NCBI RefSeq assembly: GCF_000227135.1
Contig: NC_018251.1
Location: 722,082-786,081, forward strand
DNA length: 64,000 nucleotides
Origin: Leishmania donovani
Taxonomy: Eukaryota > Euglenozoa > Kinetoplastea > Trypanosomatida > Trypanosomatidae
Direction of reading: 5' to 3'
Below, in pieces: positions 31,307-39,781 of this stretch. The translations under genes were made by a program, and so were the position numbers. The notes beneath the pieces are model-generated. The model saw nothing but the letters and a program-made list of their open reading frames with translations. It did no database searches and had not been told where the DNA came from. Every line of letters begins with the position of its first letter. Position 1 is the stretch's first letter.

Positions 31307-32878
31307 TCACAAGACAGCGTTGCCGGCGCGAAATGTCTTCTGTGAGCGCCGGCTTCTGGCTCTGCTTTTTTCGTACGCTCTGCCGTCTTCATAGGCGAGC
31401 CGAATTTGATCCTCGACCTCTTGCTTGAGCTTGTTCATGATGTACTGCCGGTCGCGCACCACCTCGTCGTAGGCCTGCTGCAGCTGCGCGGCGTGGTCTT
31501 TCGCCATGCGTTCACTTCGCCGCACCTCGCCCTCGTATAGAAACTGGAGGCGCTCGGTTTCAAGCTGGCCGACGCGATTGCGCTCCTGCAGCAGCTGCAC
31601 ACGAGAGCGCAGCTGCGTTACTTCCTCCTGCTGGCGCTGCAAGAGAAGCAGGTCCGCATCCGTCGGAAGCGCCGGCGTCTCGACGAGGATGCCGGCCTGT
31701 GCCAGTGAGATAAGGTCGCGCTCGCCCACGAAAGCCTTGGCCCCGCCTGGAGCCATCGGCTGCTCTTGCGCAGCCGAGCCTTTGGCTTGCAGCGCGGCGC
31801 TATCGGAGAGCCACGTCAGGCCTGCGTCGAAGGCGATGAGCACGGGGTCCCAGAAGACGTCAAGCAGCAGCGCCTGCCGCGCCAACTGCTCCTCGCGCTC
31901 GAGCCGCACCAGCGGGGACGACCGAGAGACGCACGCCTGCGTTGACGCCGCGGCTGCGCTGACGACGCGCACGTTGCTCATCCAAGTGCCGTCCTGTGCA
32001 AGCTCTTCTAGGCCGGCCACGCGGTTGTTGAGTCGCCGCTCCTCGTAGCGGAGCTGCTCGACTTCGAGAACAGCTGCGGTTAGCTGCGTCTCGGTGCGCT
32101 GCTTCTCCTGCTCCAACGTTGCCGTTTTGCTGCGCAGCTGCGCCAACTCCTCGGAGAGGCGACTGACGAGCGTACGGTGATCCTGCAGCGCCGCATTGGC
32201 TTTGCGCAGCTGGGCCAGCTCCGCCTCTCGCAGCAGCCCGACCTGTGCCAGCGCATCGTCGAGGCGGTAGATCTGGGCCTGCGCAATCACAGGGTCAAAG
32301 AGCGCCAGGGACGCCTGCAGGGCAGCGTGCACATCCCTTTCTTCCTTTGCGGCCAGCACTGCTGCCGACGTGGCGTCCTCCTTCACGGCGGCCTTGACAG
32401 CTGTCGCCGCGGCAGAGTCGCCCACCGCACCACGTAGCACACAAACGGTTCGCGTGAGATCTTCCACCTGCAGCTGCGCGCGTTGCAGCTGGGTGCTCAG
32501 GTAGGTGATGTGGTACAGCAGTCGCTGCCGATCGGCGTAGTCAGCGGCGGTGATGTGCGCATGTCCCTCCTCTCGCACGAGTGCTGGGGATGAGATAGGC
32601 AGGTGCGCATTCGTGGCAGACGACGACGCGACACAGCCCTGGGAGGGCGGCTCTGGGTCACCGGGCCACCTCTCAGCTCCGCCGTCACTGAGCTTCTCCG
32701 TGACATTCACTCGCGTTTCCGGCGGTGGCGGCGACGGCGTTGTGGTGGCGCCGTCCACTTCTATCGTCTCCTCCGTCGGGGACGAGAGGGTCGAAATGCC
32801 GGTGGCGAGCGCACTGCGGTCTCGCGGCGACACGGTGTGGCGCGCACTCAGCGGCGTCAGAACAGCGCTCTCCGCCAT
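31307..32878 (-). CDS. Coiled-coil protein of unknown function (523 aa)
   Basis: No family recognised. Long heptad-rich regions lie at about residues 119-165, 212-291 (QLRSKTATLEQEKQRTETQL) and 404-502 (LQERNRVGQLETERLQFLYE), separated by Ala-rich linkers. The N-terminal 110 residues are Ser/Thr/Pro-rich. The C-terminal 40 residues are basic (YEKSRARSRRSQKTFR). The ATG at 32878 (MAESAVLTPL) is used; eight open codons upstream begin at GTG. Such proteins in trypanosomatids are often cytoskeletal or basal-body components, but nothing here proves that. Confidence 0.8.
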   Translation of the reverse strand: MAESAVLTPLSARHTVSPRDRSALATGISTLSSPTEETIEVDGATTTPSPPPPETRVNVTEKLSDGGAERWPGDPEPPSQGCVASSSATNAHLPISSPALVREEGHAHITAADYADRQRLLYHITYLSTQLQRAQLQVEDLTRTVCVLRGAVGDSAAATAVKAAVKEDATSAAVLAAKEERDVHAALQASLALFDPVIAQAQIYRLDDALAQVGLLREAELAQLRKANAALQDHRTLVSRLSEELAQLRSKTATLEQEKQRTETQLTAAVLEVEQLRYEERRLNNRVAGLEELAQDGTWMSNVRVVSAAAASTQACVSRSSPLVRLEREEQLARQALLLDVFWDPVLIAFDAGLTWLSDSAALQAKGSAAQEQPMAPGGAKAFVGERDLISLAQAGILVETPALPTDADLLLLQRQQEEVTQLRSRVQLLQERNRVGQLETERLQFLYEGEVRRSERMAKDHAAQLQQAYDEVVRDRQYIMNKLKQEVEDQIRLAYEDGRAYEKSRARSRRSQKTFRAGNAVL

Positions 32879-33946
32879 CCTGGCCGTTGCTTGCGTGAGC
32901 ACACGTAGTGACGGCTATCGCTGCGGTGCGAAGGCGAAGGGCCACAACAAGAAGGAAGAATCAACTGCTGGAGCAGGTTTCTATGAGTGTGGCTCGTGTT
33001 CTGCGTGACGGCCGATGTTTCGTGTTCCTCGTCACAAGCACGCTTTACGCCACAGCGCACAGAGTGTCTATGAGGGAGGTGATGGTGGCGTTGCTCTATG
33101 AGGGCAACGCACGCGTGTGAGTGCGTGCGTGCGCTGTGTTGGTGGCTGGGGCGTACGTGCGTGTTGAAGGAGCACTCGGCTCAGACACAGGGACACACGG
33201 GGAGAGAGAGAGAGACTTGTTCACCGGGCGGCGAAGCGTGGACTTGTTAGCAACCTCGGCAGTCTCGCACTCGTCTTCTGGTGCTTGCGTCTGCCGTCGG
33301 GTGGCTTTGTGCAGAGCAGTAGGGGATGGGGATCAGAGAAAAGGTGTGAAAAGGATGGGGGGCGACGGGGTGTGCATGTGAGGCTCGAGTGCTGTCGCTG
33401 CCACGACGAGGCTGGGGGCGAGGGTGCGGATGGAATTGCAAACCCTCTTCCCGCATCGCTGTAGCTTAAATACATCCTTTGCAGGTGTACGTGCCCCAGA
33501 GCAGAGAGCAACGCACATGCCGAGCAGCCAAGTAAGGCACCCTCCCTGATTCCCCCCCCCCACGTCAGGGTAGGGGAAGGGCCAGGGAGTGGGTGTGTCT
33601 TCTTCGTAGCTGAGCGCACTGTTGCAGATCAAGAGAGGGAGGAGGGATCGCGGGGGGGGGGAGGGAGGTAAAGGAGGATGCCGAGCCTGTGTGCGTGCGC
33701 CAAGGGTGGCTGGCGGGAGGCACAGTGCCAAACGCAAGGCGCGCCGTAGCGAACGAGCACATAGAGAAGCAAAAAACGGAGAGGAAAACACATGCACCCG
33801 CTCACAGACCGCCGTGCGGAACACGGCACGTCACCATCGCCAACGACGCCACGACCCCTGACAGCTCATTTACCTGAGTCGACCCGGAGACGCCCCGCGG
33901 CCAGCGCTCCGATTTCGTTTTCGCTCGCAGCATGGCGGCACCTGTG
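32879..33946. other. Intergenic region, 1.07 kb
   Basis: Leader of the 523-aa gene and 3' UTR of the ITPK gene. Includes short G and C runs near 33549-33560 and 33651-33660. Frames present lack domains and typical gene composition. Confidence 0.7.
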
Positions 33947-36082
33947 CTACATCATCGAGCACCGCCGCTTCTTCGCACCTGCCCCAGTCGCCGTGTCGGC
34001 GTGCCACGTCCGGCTAGATGAGCCATCTTGCAAGTGCATGCACTTGAGCGCGATCAGCTCCAGCATGTGCTGGTTCACTTCGGCGACTCCCTTGTAACCA
34101 GGGAAGTAGTTCACATCGATGACTACTGGGATGCTGTCCAACAAGAGCGACGTCGGCGCGCCGGAGGCGGGGTCGAACATGTCGCTGGCGCGAAACAGCC
34201 GCGACACCGGACTTGGCGGTGCTGAGGCACCGGCACCCGGTAGCTTGCGCATGCTATGGCTCGCAGGGAGCCGCTGCACCGGCTCTGCGGTGTCGGCACT
34301 GCGGTGGGCCACCTTCGACAGCGACGGCGCTGCCCCCTCGTACCGCACGGTTGCGCCTTCAGTGCGCCCGATGCCGCGCGCGCCCTTGCGCTGGTACGTG
34401 TGTGCTAGATATTGCGGCACGAGCACTATATCGAAACCGTACAGGGAGAGACCAATGCCGGCGTCCCCAGAGAGGTCCTGCGCCAGTTTGCTGATGGCGG
34501 TGTAGGCGGGAGTGCCCGGGGCCAAGAACGCGTTCCAGTTGTCCGCCGGCACAACCATCGACTCCCATGCAATAAGCGACTGTTCAGCGCTGGCACTTTC
34601 GCTCGACGTCCCCTGCGGCAGCTCCGTAGGCGACGGAGGGGCATCGGCCGCGTTGGTCGCGTTCATCGTTGGCGATGTGGCGGGCGGCGCACCGTCGTCG
34701 GTGCTACTGGCCATGGCAGACAACGTAGGCTGCGACCTGGAGGTGGAGGCGCTGGCCACGGTCGAGAAGAATGCCTTGTCCTGCGAGTCCATTGCCACTG
34801 GTACATCTGCCACAGTCGAGCCGCGTGTGTGCTCCCAGAGGTAGTTCAGCAGGCTCACGGTGGGATTCGCCTTCACGCTGATGTGCGAGCCGACACAGTA
34901 CACCTTCAGCACCACTGGGAGCGCGTACACGTACAGCTCCTGCAGAATGAAGCGACAGGCCTCTGTCGGGAGGGCAGCCTTCACCGCTGCCGGCACCGAG
35001 ACATCGGCGTCGCGCGTGAGCCACATCACCAGGTGGTGAGTGAAGGCGGGACCAGTACTCTCGTCCGGCTTCGCGATCCACCAGTGTTCCGCCGCCGTCC
35101 CGTTCGCGCGCGCCTCCTTCTGCTCCTCTATCGACGTGAAAGAGTGGATGCCGAGCGGAGTGGCTGCGCTGGACCCGTTCGTGCGCCTGGCGTGGCGACA
35201 GGCTGCGTCGGGCGGGCAGTCCCACATGAATGTGCGCGGTGTCAGCGCGATGGGCTGCCCGTCATCGCCCACGTTGTTCAATAGCTTGCACAGCATACTA
35301 CGCGTCATGAGCAGCTGAACCTTTTCGAGGGGGTCGACCACGATGAGGGGCGCCCTGCGCCGGCGACTTCGCCGCTTCTGCGCACCCTTGTACCACTGAT
35401 GAAGCGCACGAATGGCAACCGGGGTGCCAAACGTGGCCACCTTGTGCAGCACCACATCCACCTCGTCCATGAGCGCACTTTGAGACGGCTCGTCCTCGTC
35501 TCTGACCGTTTCGTCCGTCCCCGCGTGCGCGTCTACGCGGGGGCTCTGCTCTGCACTAGCCTTACTGCCTTCCTGCGCGAAGGCGGCAGCGGAGGACTGG
35601 TGCGTTTCTTTCATGTCGCCGTCGATACACAGGACCATGCGATGCCGCTGGGCATCGTAGTTCAAGCTGAGAAAGCGGAAGAGGCAGTTGTTCAAGGCGG
35701 AGCAAGACAGCGAGCCCTCGGTCGTGCTGCGACTCCGCGCAGGGTGCGCCAGGACTTCGGAAGTCGCGCGACTTGTCCTACGGCTCCTGGAATGCGAGTT
35801 CATGCCACGGTTGCCACTGGCGCAGCCCTCCTGCTGCGCCGCTGTGCTTGCTTCACCTGCCTCGCCGCTAACGTCGCCGCAACCAGCTTGCCTCGCCGCC
35901 GAGTGCTGCCGCATCTGGAGAAGGTGCTCATTGTGCAGCTTCCCTGCCTCTCGTAGCGCGTCGAAGGACTGCTGATGCTTCTTGGAGCTCGCGCACAGCG
36001 CGACAGTGATGATGTGCATCGTCGAAGGTGACGGCGACGCCGGCGAAGGCGATGCCGGCGGGGGCGATGCTGAGCGATTCAT
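33947..36082 (-). CDS. Inositol polyphosphate kinase, ITPK1 (inositol 1,3,4-trisphosphate 5/6-kinase) type, with CaaX tail (711 aa)
   Basis: ATP-grasp inositol phosphate kinase. Seen are VALCASSKKHQQSFDAL near residue 25, PLIVVDPLEKVQLLMTRSML at about 245, WWIAKPDESTGPAFTHHLVM at about 335, FILQELYVYALPVVLKVYCV at about 375, and the family signature VVIDVNYFPGYKGVAEVN at about 650-668, close to the DxNxFPGYxG metal-binding motif. ITPK enzymes phosphorylate inositol tri- and tetrakisphosphates on the route to IP5/IP6. Large low-complexity inserts make the protein about twice the usual 320-420 aa. The protein ends in KKRRCSMM: a polybasic stretch followed by a CaaX box with Met, a farnesylation pattern, suggesting membrane attachment. 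The ATG at 36082 is used; the next in-frame ATG (36019) sits just before the kinase domain. Confidence 0.88.
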   Translation of the reverse strand: MNRSASPPPASPSPASPSPSTMHIITVALCASSKKHQQSFDALREAGKLHNEHLLQMRQHSAARQAGCGDVSGEAGEASTAAQQEGCASGNRGMNSHSRSRRTSRATSEVLAHPARSRSTTEGSLSCSALNNCLFRFLSLNYDAQRHRMVLCIDGDMKETHQSSAAAFAQEGSKASAEQSPRVDAHAGTDETVRDEDEPSQSALMDEVDVVLHKVATFGTPVAIRALHQWYKGAQKRRSRRRRAPLIVVDPLEKVQLLMTRSMLCKLLNNVGDDGQPIALTPRTFMWDCPPDAACRHARRTNGSSAATPLGIHSFTSIEEQKEARANGTAAEHWWIAKPDESTGPAFTHHLVMWLTRDADVSVPAAVKAALPTEACRFILQELYVYALPVVLKVYCVGSHISVKANPTVSLLNYLWEHTRGSTVADVPVAMDSQDKAFFSTVASASTSRSQPTLSAMASSTDDGAPPATSPTMNATNAADAPPSPTELPQGTSSESASAEQSLIAWESMVVPADNWNAFLAPGTPAYTAISKLAQDLSGDAGIGLSLYGFDIVLVPQYLAHTYQRKGARGIGRTEGATVRYEGAAPSLSKVAHRSADTAEPVQRLPASHSMRKLPGAGASAPPSPVSRLFRASDMFDPASGAPTSLLLDSIPVVIDVNYFPGYKGVAEVNQHMLELIALKCMHLQDGSSSRTWHADTATGAGAKKRRCSMM

Positions 36083-36151
36083 GAGCGTCTTGATGTGCCG
36101 CGTGCTCGGACGCGGGAGGGCTGACAAACCGTCCCGCGGGCTACGCCGTGC

Positions 36152-36171
36152 GTGTGTGTGTGTGTGTGTGT
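36152..36171. repeat. (GT)10 microsatellite
   Basis: Ten GT units about 70 bases upstream of the ITPK start codon; read as (AC)n in the sense RNA. Confidence 0.95.
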
Positions 36172-36557
36172 AGCGACGTGTATCTAGAACGTGTGTGTTT
36201 ATGAAGAGTGGTGGGCGTGTGTATGTGTGTGAGGGGGCCGGCCGGCTGCAACTTTCTGCTCCGCGATGTGGTCGGCCGCCGCACGGGCTCACTCTTCCCA
36301 TCAAAAGGGCTCAGCGAAAAGGGAGGGAGAAGGCGGATGATGCGCGTGTGTGTCGGAGGTGGGGTGGGGCGAGTAGAGAGCTATAGAGGCCGAAAACGAC
36401 GGCGGTGCACGGAAAGGATGAAGGGAATGAACGACAGCGTACGCGCGCCCTCTTCGGATGGATGCCCAGACATGCGGGAGCGGGCCCGCGGACTGCTGCC
36501 TGTGAGACGGTAGCGGTAGCAAAGACCGTTGGTGTGAAACCGATTTCTCTTCTTCGG

Positions 36558-36714
36558 CACGTGCCCGTTTTCTTTTCGCTGCCGCACACAACGTGAGGTC
36601 AAAGGCCGCTGTGCCCACACGCCACTCATCGCGTGGTGCGAAGCAGCCGTAGGCACACGCGCTACAGCGATGCGCCGACTCAGCCATCGGAGCACGGCCC
36701 CTGCCTCAAACTCT
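36558..36714 (-). repeat. SIDER-like dispersed repeat, copy C (cut by gap)
   Basis: Matches copies A and B, in the same sense orientation and with the same A-rich minus-strand end (complement of 36568-36577). Lacks 12 bases between two cacacgcc words present in the others and has a few substitutions. Breaks off at the N gap. Confidence 0.65.
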
Positions 36715-37217
36715 NNNNNNNNNNNNNNNNNNNNNNNNNNNNNNNNNNNNNNNNNNNNNNNNNNNNNNNNNNNNNNNNNNNNNNNNNNNNNNNNNNNNNN
36801 NNNNNNNNNNNNNNNNNNNNNNNNNNNNNNNNNNNNNNNNNNNNNNNNNNNNNNNNNNNNNNNNNNNNNNNNNNNNNNNNNNNNNNNNNNNNNNNNNNNN
36901 NNNNNNNNNNNNNNNNNNNNNNNNNNNNNNNNNNNNNNNNNNNNNNNNNNNNNNNNNNNNNNNNNNNNNNNNNNNNNNNNNNNNNNNNNNNNNNNNNNNN
37001 NNNNNNNNNNNNNNNNNNNNNNNNNNNNNNNNNNNNNNNNNNNNNNNNNNNNNNNNNNNNNNNNNNNNNNNNNNNNNNNNNNNNNNNNNNNNNNNNNNNN
37101 NNNNNNNNNNNNNNNNNNNNNNNNNNNNNNNNNNNNNNNNNNNNNNNNNNNNNNNNNNNNNNNNNNNNNNNNNNNNNNNNNNNNNNNNNNNNNNNNNNNN
37201 NNNNNNNNNNNNNNNNN
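36715..37217. other. Assembly gap, 503 N
   Basis: N run starting inside repeat copy C. Confidence 0.99.
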
Positions 37218-37831
37218 CCCTGTCATCGAGGGTTGCGTGAGACTAAGTGCAACAGAGAGAAAAAAAAAAGCGGTGGTGGAGGTGCACACGCGCGCACCCA
37301 CGTCGTGCTGAAGGTGCGCAGATGCGAGACTCTCTGCACGTGTATGTGAGCGTTCCACCTTTTCTGTTAGAAGTGTGCTCGTGTGGTACGGTGCCTTGAC
37401 GACACGTCGCCGGTGATGTTGCTGTGGGGATGCTCGACTCCCGTTGTTTTTCACTTGCGAACGACACAGAAAAACGCATGTGCACGTGTGGGGGAGAAGA
37501 GAGGGGTCACGATAACGGAGTGAGCACCGCCGATCATCTTCACCGGTGTTCCTCCCACCTCACTTGCTCTTCCCCGCTGTAATCCCTCTCTCGCTCGGCG
37601 AGTATGTGTCTGGTGCACCCCGCCACATGGCAATCTGATCTTCTCGCGCTTGCTGTTTCTGTCTACCGCACTCGTCGTGCACGCGTGCACGTCTGTGATG
37701 ATGTCGCAGTCACCGATCGACGGCCATGAACCCTCGCCGCTATCAGGCCTCTACCCTCTTCTTTGATTCCATACCTCTCGCCGAATGCCGCTCGCCACAC
37801 AGAGAGACAGAGACACGAAGGGTGGCTTGCC

Positions 37832-38932
37832 TTACCTACTGCTCCTCTTATCGTTGCCCCCACTCGCTGATGAGTAGGCAGGGTGGTGGTAGTACACGTA
37901 CCAGCACCATTTCAACGATGCCTCGAGGTGGCGCTGGTAGCCGATCAACTCCTTGGCTATCTGCACGTCAGATGCCTCTTCCATGACGTTGGCTGGCGGC
38001 TGCGACACCCACGCCAACGCGAAGAGAGCGACACCGCTCAGGAAGGACAGACTGACTCGCGCGTTGGTGGCTCGCATCAGCCGTCGGTGCCGTTGCGCCA
38101 CGAGCTCCCGCTGCTCCACCGGCATGCGGAGCCGCATCAATGCGAGCAGTCGAGTGAACAACACCGAATTCTGCGGCAGAGCGTTGTGGTAGAGCCGCGC
38201 CGTCTTCCACGTCATCAGATAGATGGACGTGAACCAAAGGCCTGTGTTGATGAGCAGCTCCAACCCATGCAGGCCGCGACTGCCAATGTGACTACTGAAC
38301 TGCCGGTCCACGTTGTACTTGGCCTGCTGCTCCACAGCTGTAAGCTCCTTGATCAAACTCCGTAGCTCCGTCGCGGTGAGTGTGCGCGGTGGCTTAGTCA
38401 GCCTGTCGACCAAACCCTGACATGTGAGCTCGTAGCCGGCCAGTGGGCAGTCGGGGAGTGTCTGCCACGATACAGCATCCATGGCTGTAGCAGCACCGAC
38501 CGCTGCCTTGTCTGCGATCTCGGAGGCGCGCATAGGGCTTGTGCTTATCGTAGTAGAGGAGAGTGCCGACTTTGGTGCGGATGCATCGACGCTGCGCGGT
38601 AGCGGCGTGGACGACCGCCACTTGCCGAGGCTTGTCCACCACTTAGTTGGGCTTTCGCTCGCATCCACGCCTTCGTGACGGCTTCCCAAGATCGCCGGTG
38701 CTGTCCCTTCGGGTGGTGCTGCTGATGAGCGTGCCTTGGCGGATGCCGTGTGCACACAGCTCGACGACGACGCAGCGCTCCTCACGTCACTGCCGTCGAC
38801 AGAGGCGCTCGGTGGCGCAAGTGCGCGATTGGCCGGCGTAAAGATGGATGCAAGCACATCCTGCGTAGTCTGTGCGTTCGCAGGCACAGAGCTTGCCTTG
38901 TCGCCCTCAGACCCTCGCGACCACCACATCAT
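37832..38932 (-). CDS. Membrane protein of unknown function (366 aa)
   Basis: No family recognised. The N-terminal half (to about residue 160) is Ser/Ala/Thr-rich and probably disordered. The C-terminal half is better ordered, with two hydrophobic segments: one around LLINTGLWFTSIYLMTW (about 240-257) and one around LSFLSGVALFALAWV (about 302-317). The loop between them is basic (LMRLRMPVEQRELVAQRHRR). A Trp/Tyr-rich stretch (KWCWYVYYHHPAYSS) and a basic tail (NDKRSSR) follow. The start is the ATG at 38932 (MMWWSRGSEGD); the upstream open frame begins at TTG and covers a pyrimidine tract. A SIDER-like repeat lies in the presumed 3' UTR. The location in the cell is not clear. Confidence 0.75.
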   Translation of the reverse strand: MMWWSRGSEGDKASSVPANAQTTQDVLASIFTPANRALAPPSASVDGSDVRSAASSSSCVHTASAKARSSAAPPEGTAPAILGSRHEGVDASESPTKWWTSLGKWRSSTPLPRSVDASAPKSALSSTTISTSPMRASEIADKAAVGAATAMDAVSWQTLPDCPLAGYELTCQGLVDRLTKPPRTLTATELRSLIKELTAVEQQAKYNVDRQFSSHIGSRGLHGLELLINTGLWFTSIYLMTWKTARLYHNALPQNSVLFTRLLALMRLRMPVEQRELVAQRHRRLMRATNARVSLSFLSGVALFALAWVSQPPANVMEEASDVQIAKELIGYQRHLEASLKWCWYVYYHHPAYSSASGGNDKRSSR

Positions 38933-39781
38933 TTCACCAACTTCGCGGCGACAGCGAGCGAGTGGGGGGGGGAGGCGGGGGAGGGGTGGAGAGTGAGAGA
39001 GACTCTCCTCGACAGGTACCAATTCTGGGACACACACACACGTATATGCATACAAGCTTGCTTCTGAATCACGGCGGTGTGCGCGTCATCGTCCGTCTGT
39101 GAGTTGATGAGGGTAGGTTTGCGCTTAGCTGTTCGCCGTTCCTGCGATGCTTTCGTTGACGGAGGGCGAGAGAGGAGGAGGAGGGGGGGGGTGAGGGACG
39201 GCGAAGGAACGCGAAAGGAGTCGGTGATGGAAGGAAGCGGGCCGATGCTGCTTGAGGATTCATCTCGCCTGCGTCTTCGGCTTGCAGCAGCAGTGAGGAG
39301 AAAGAAAAGGCGAAGATGTGCGCCGGTCTGCAACTCGCGCCACCACCATACCCCCACCCTCTCTGGGGTTGCCCTGTGGCGTGGAGGCGGACTCCCCGAC
39401 GAAGGTGTCACCGACAGATCCCGTGCGCGCACACACTTGCGCGCGAGAGTATGCGGTGCCGGTCTGCCAGTGTCGTTCTTTTTCCCTCTCTTGGCTCGTT
39501 TATGCCTTTTTGTATTTCGTTCCGTGAACAATGACTTGGCCCGCAGGACGACGCGCGTCCAGTGCAGCACCGCATCCGCGCACACACACAAAAGGCGGCG
39601 ATAGCACGCCAAAGAATCCAACGATGGAAAGCGAGGAAGGCGTCGCAAGCACCGCATGGAGGGGTCTACTGTACATTACTCATGGAGAAAAGAGGGCGGG
39701 CGGGAACGCGCGTGGGTGCGCTCTTCCGCACGCACACAGAATGCCCCTTCTCCTCCATATGTGTGGGAATGCGTGGTGGCG
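38933..39781. other. Intergenic region, 0.85 kb
   Basis: Leader of the 366-aa gene and 3' UTR of the 824-aa gene. A minus-strand frame (38929-39657) is open for 242 codons but is Arg/Ser/Pro-rich without domains, overlaps the tract and the downstream start, and is judged spurious. Confidence 0.6.
38955..39003 (-). promoter_or_regulatory. Polypyrimidine tract upstream of the 366-aa gene
   Basis: The minus strand reads as C/T with a run of C, just upstream of the ATG at 38932. Plausible trans-splicing signal and a reason to reject the longer frame. Confidence 0.4.

Larger units (their letters stand above)
36083..37831. other. Intergenic region, 1.75 kb, with repeat and gap
   Basis: Leader of the ITPK gene and 3' UTR of the 366-aa membrane-protein gene. 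Holds a GT repeat, SIDER-like copy C and a 503-base gap. No gene supported. Confidence 0.7.

Noticed and set aside
36381..37454. Shared peptide (AEFEAGAVLRWLSRRIAVAR) at all three repeat copies
   Set aside because: Its repetition follows from near-identical DNA in the SIDER-like repeat. No start, stop or codon bias suggests a protein under selection.
38929..39657. 242-codon minus-strand frame upstream of the 366-aa gene
   Set aside because: Arg/Ser/Pro-rich without domain, crosses a likely splice-acceptor tract and overlaps the start of the real gene.
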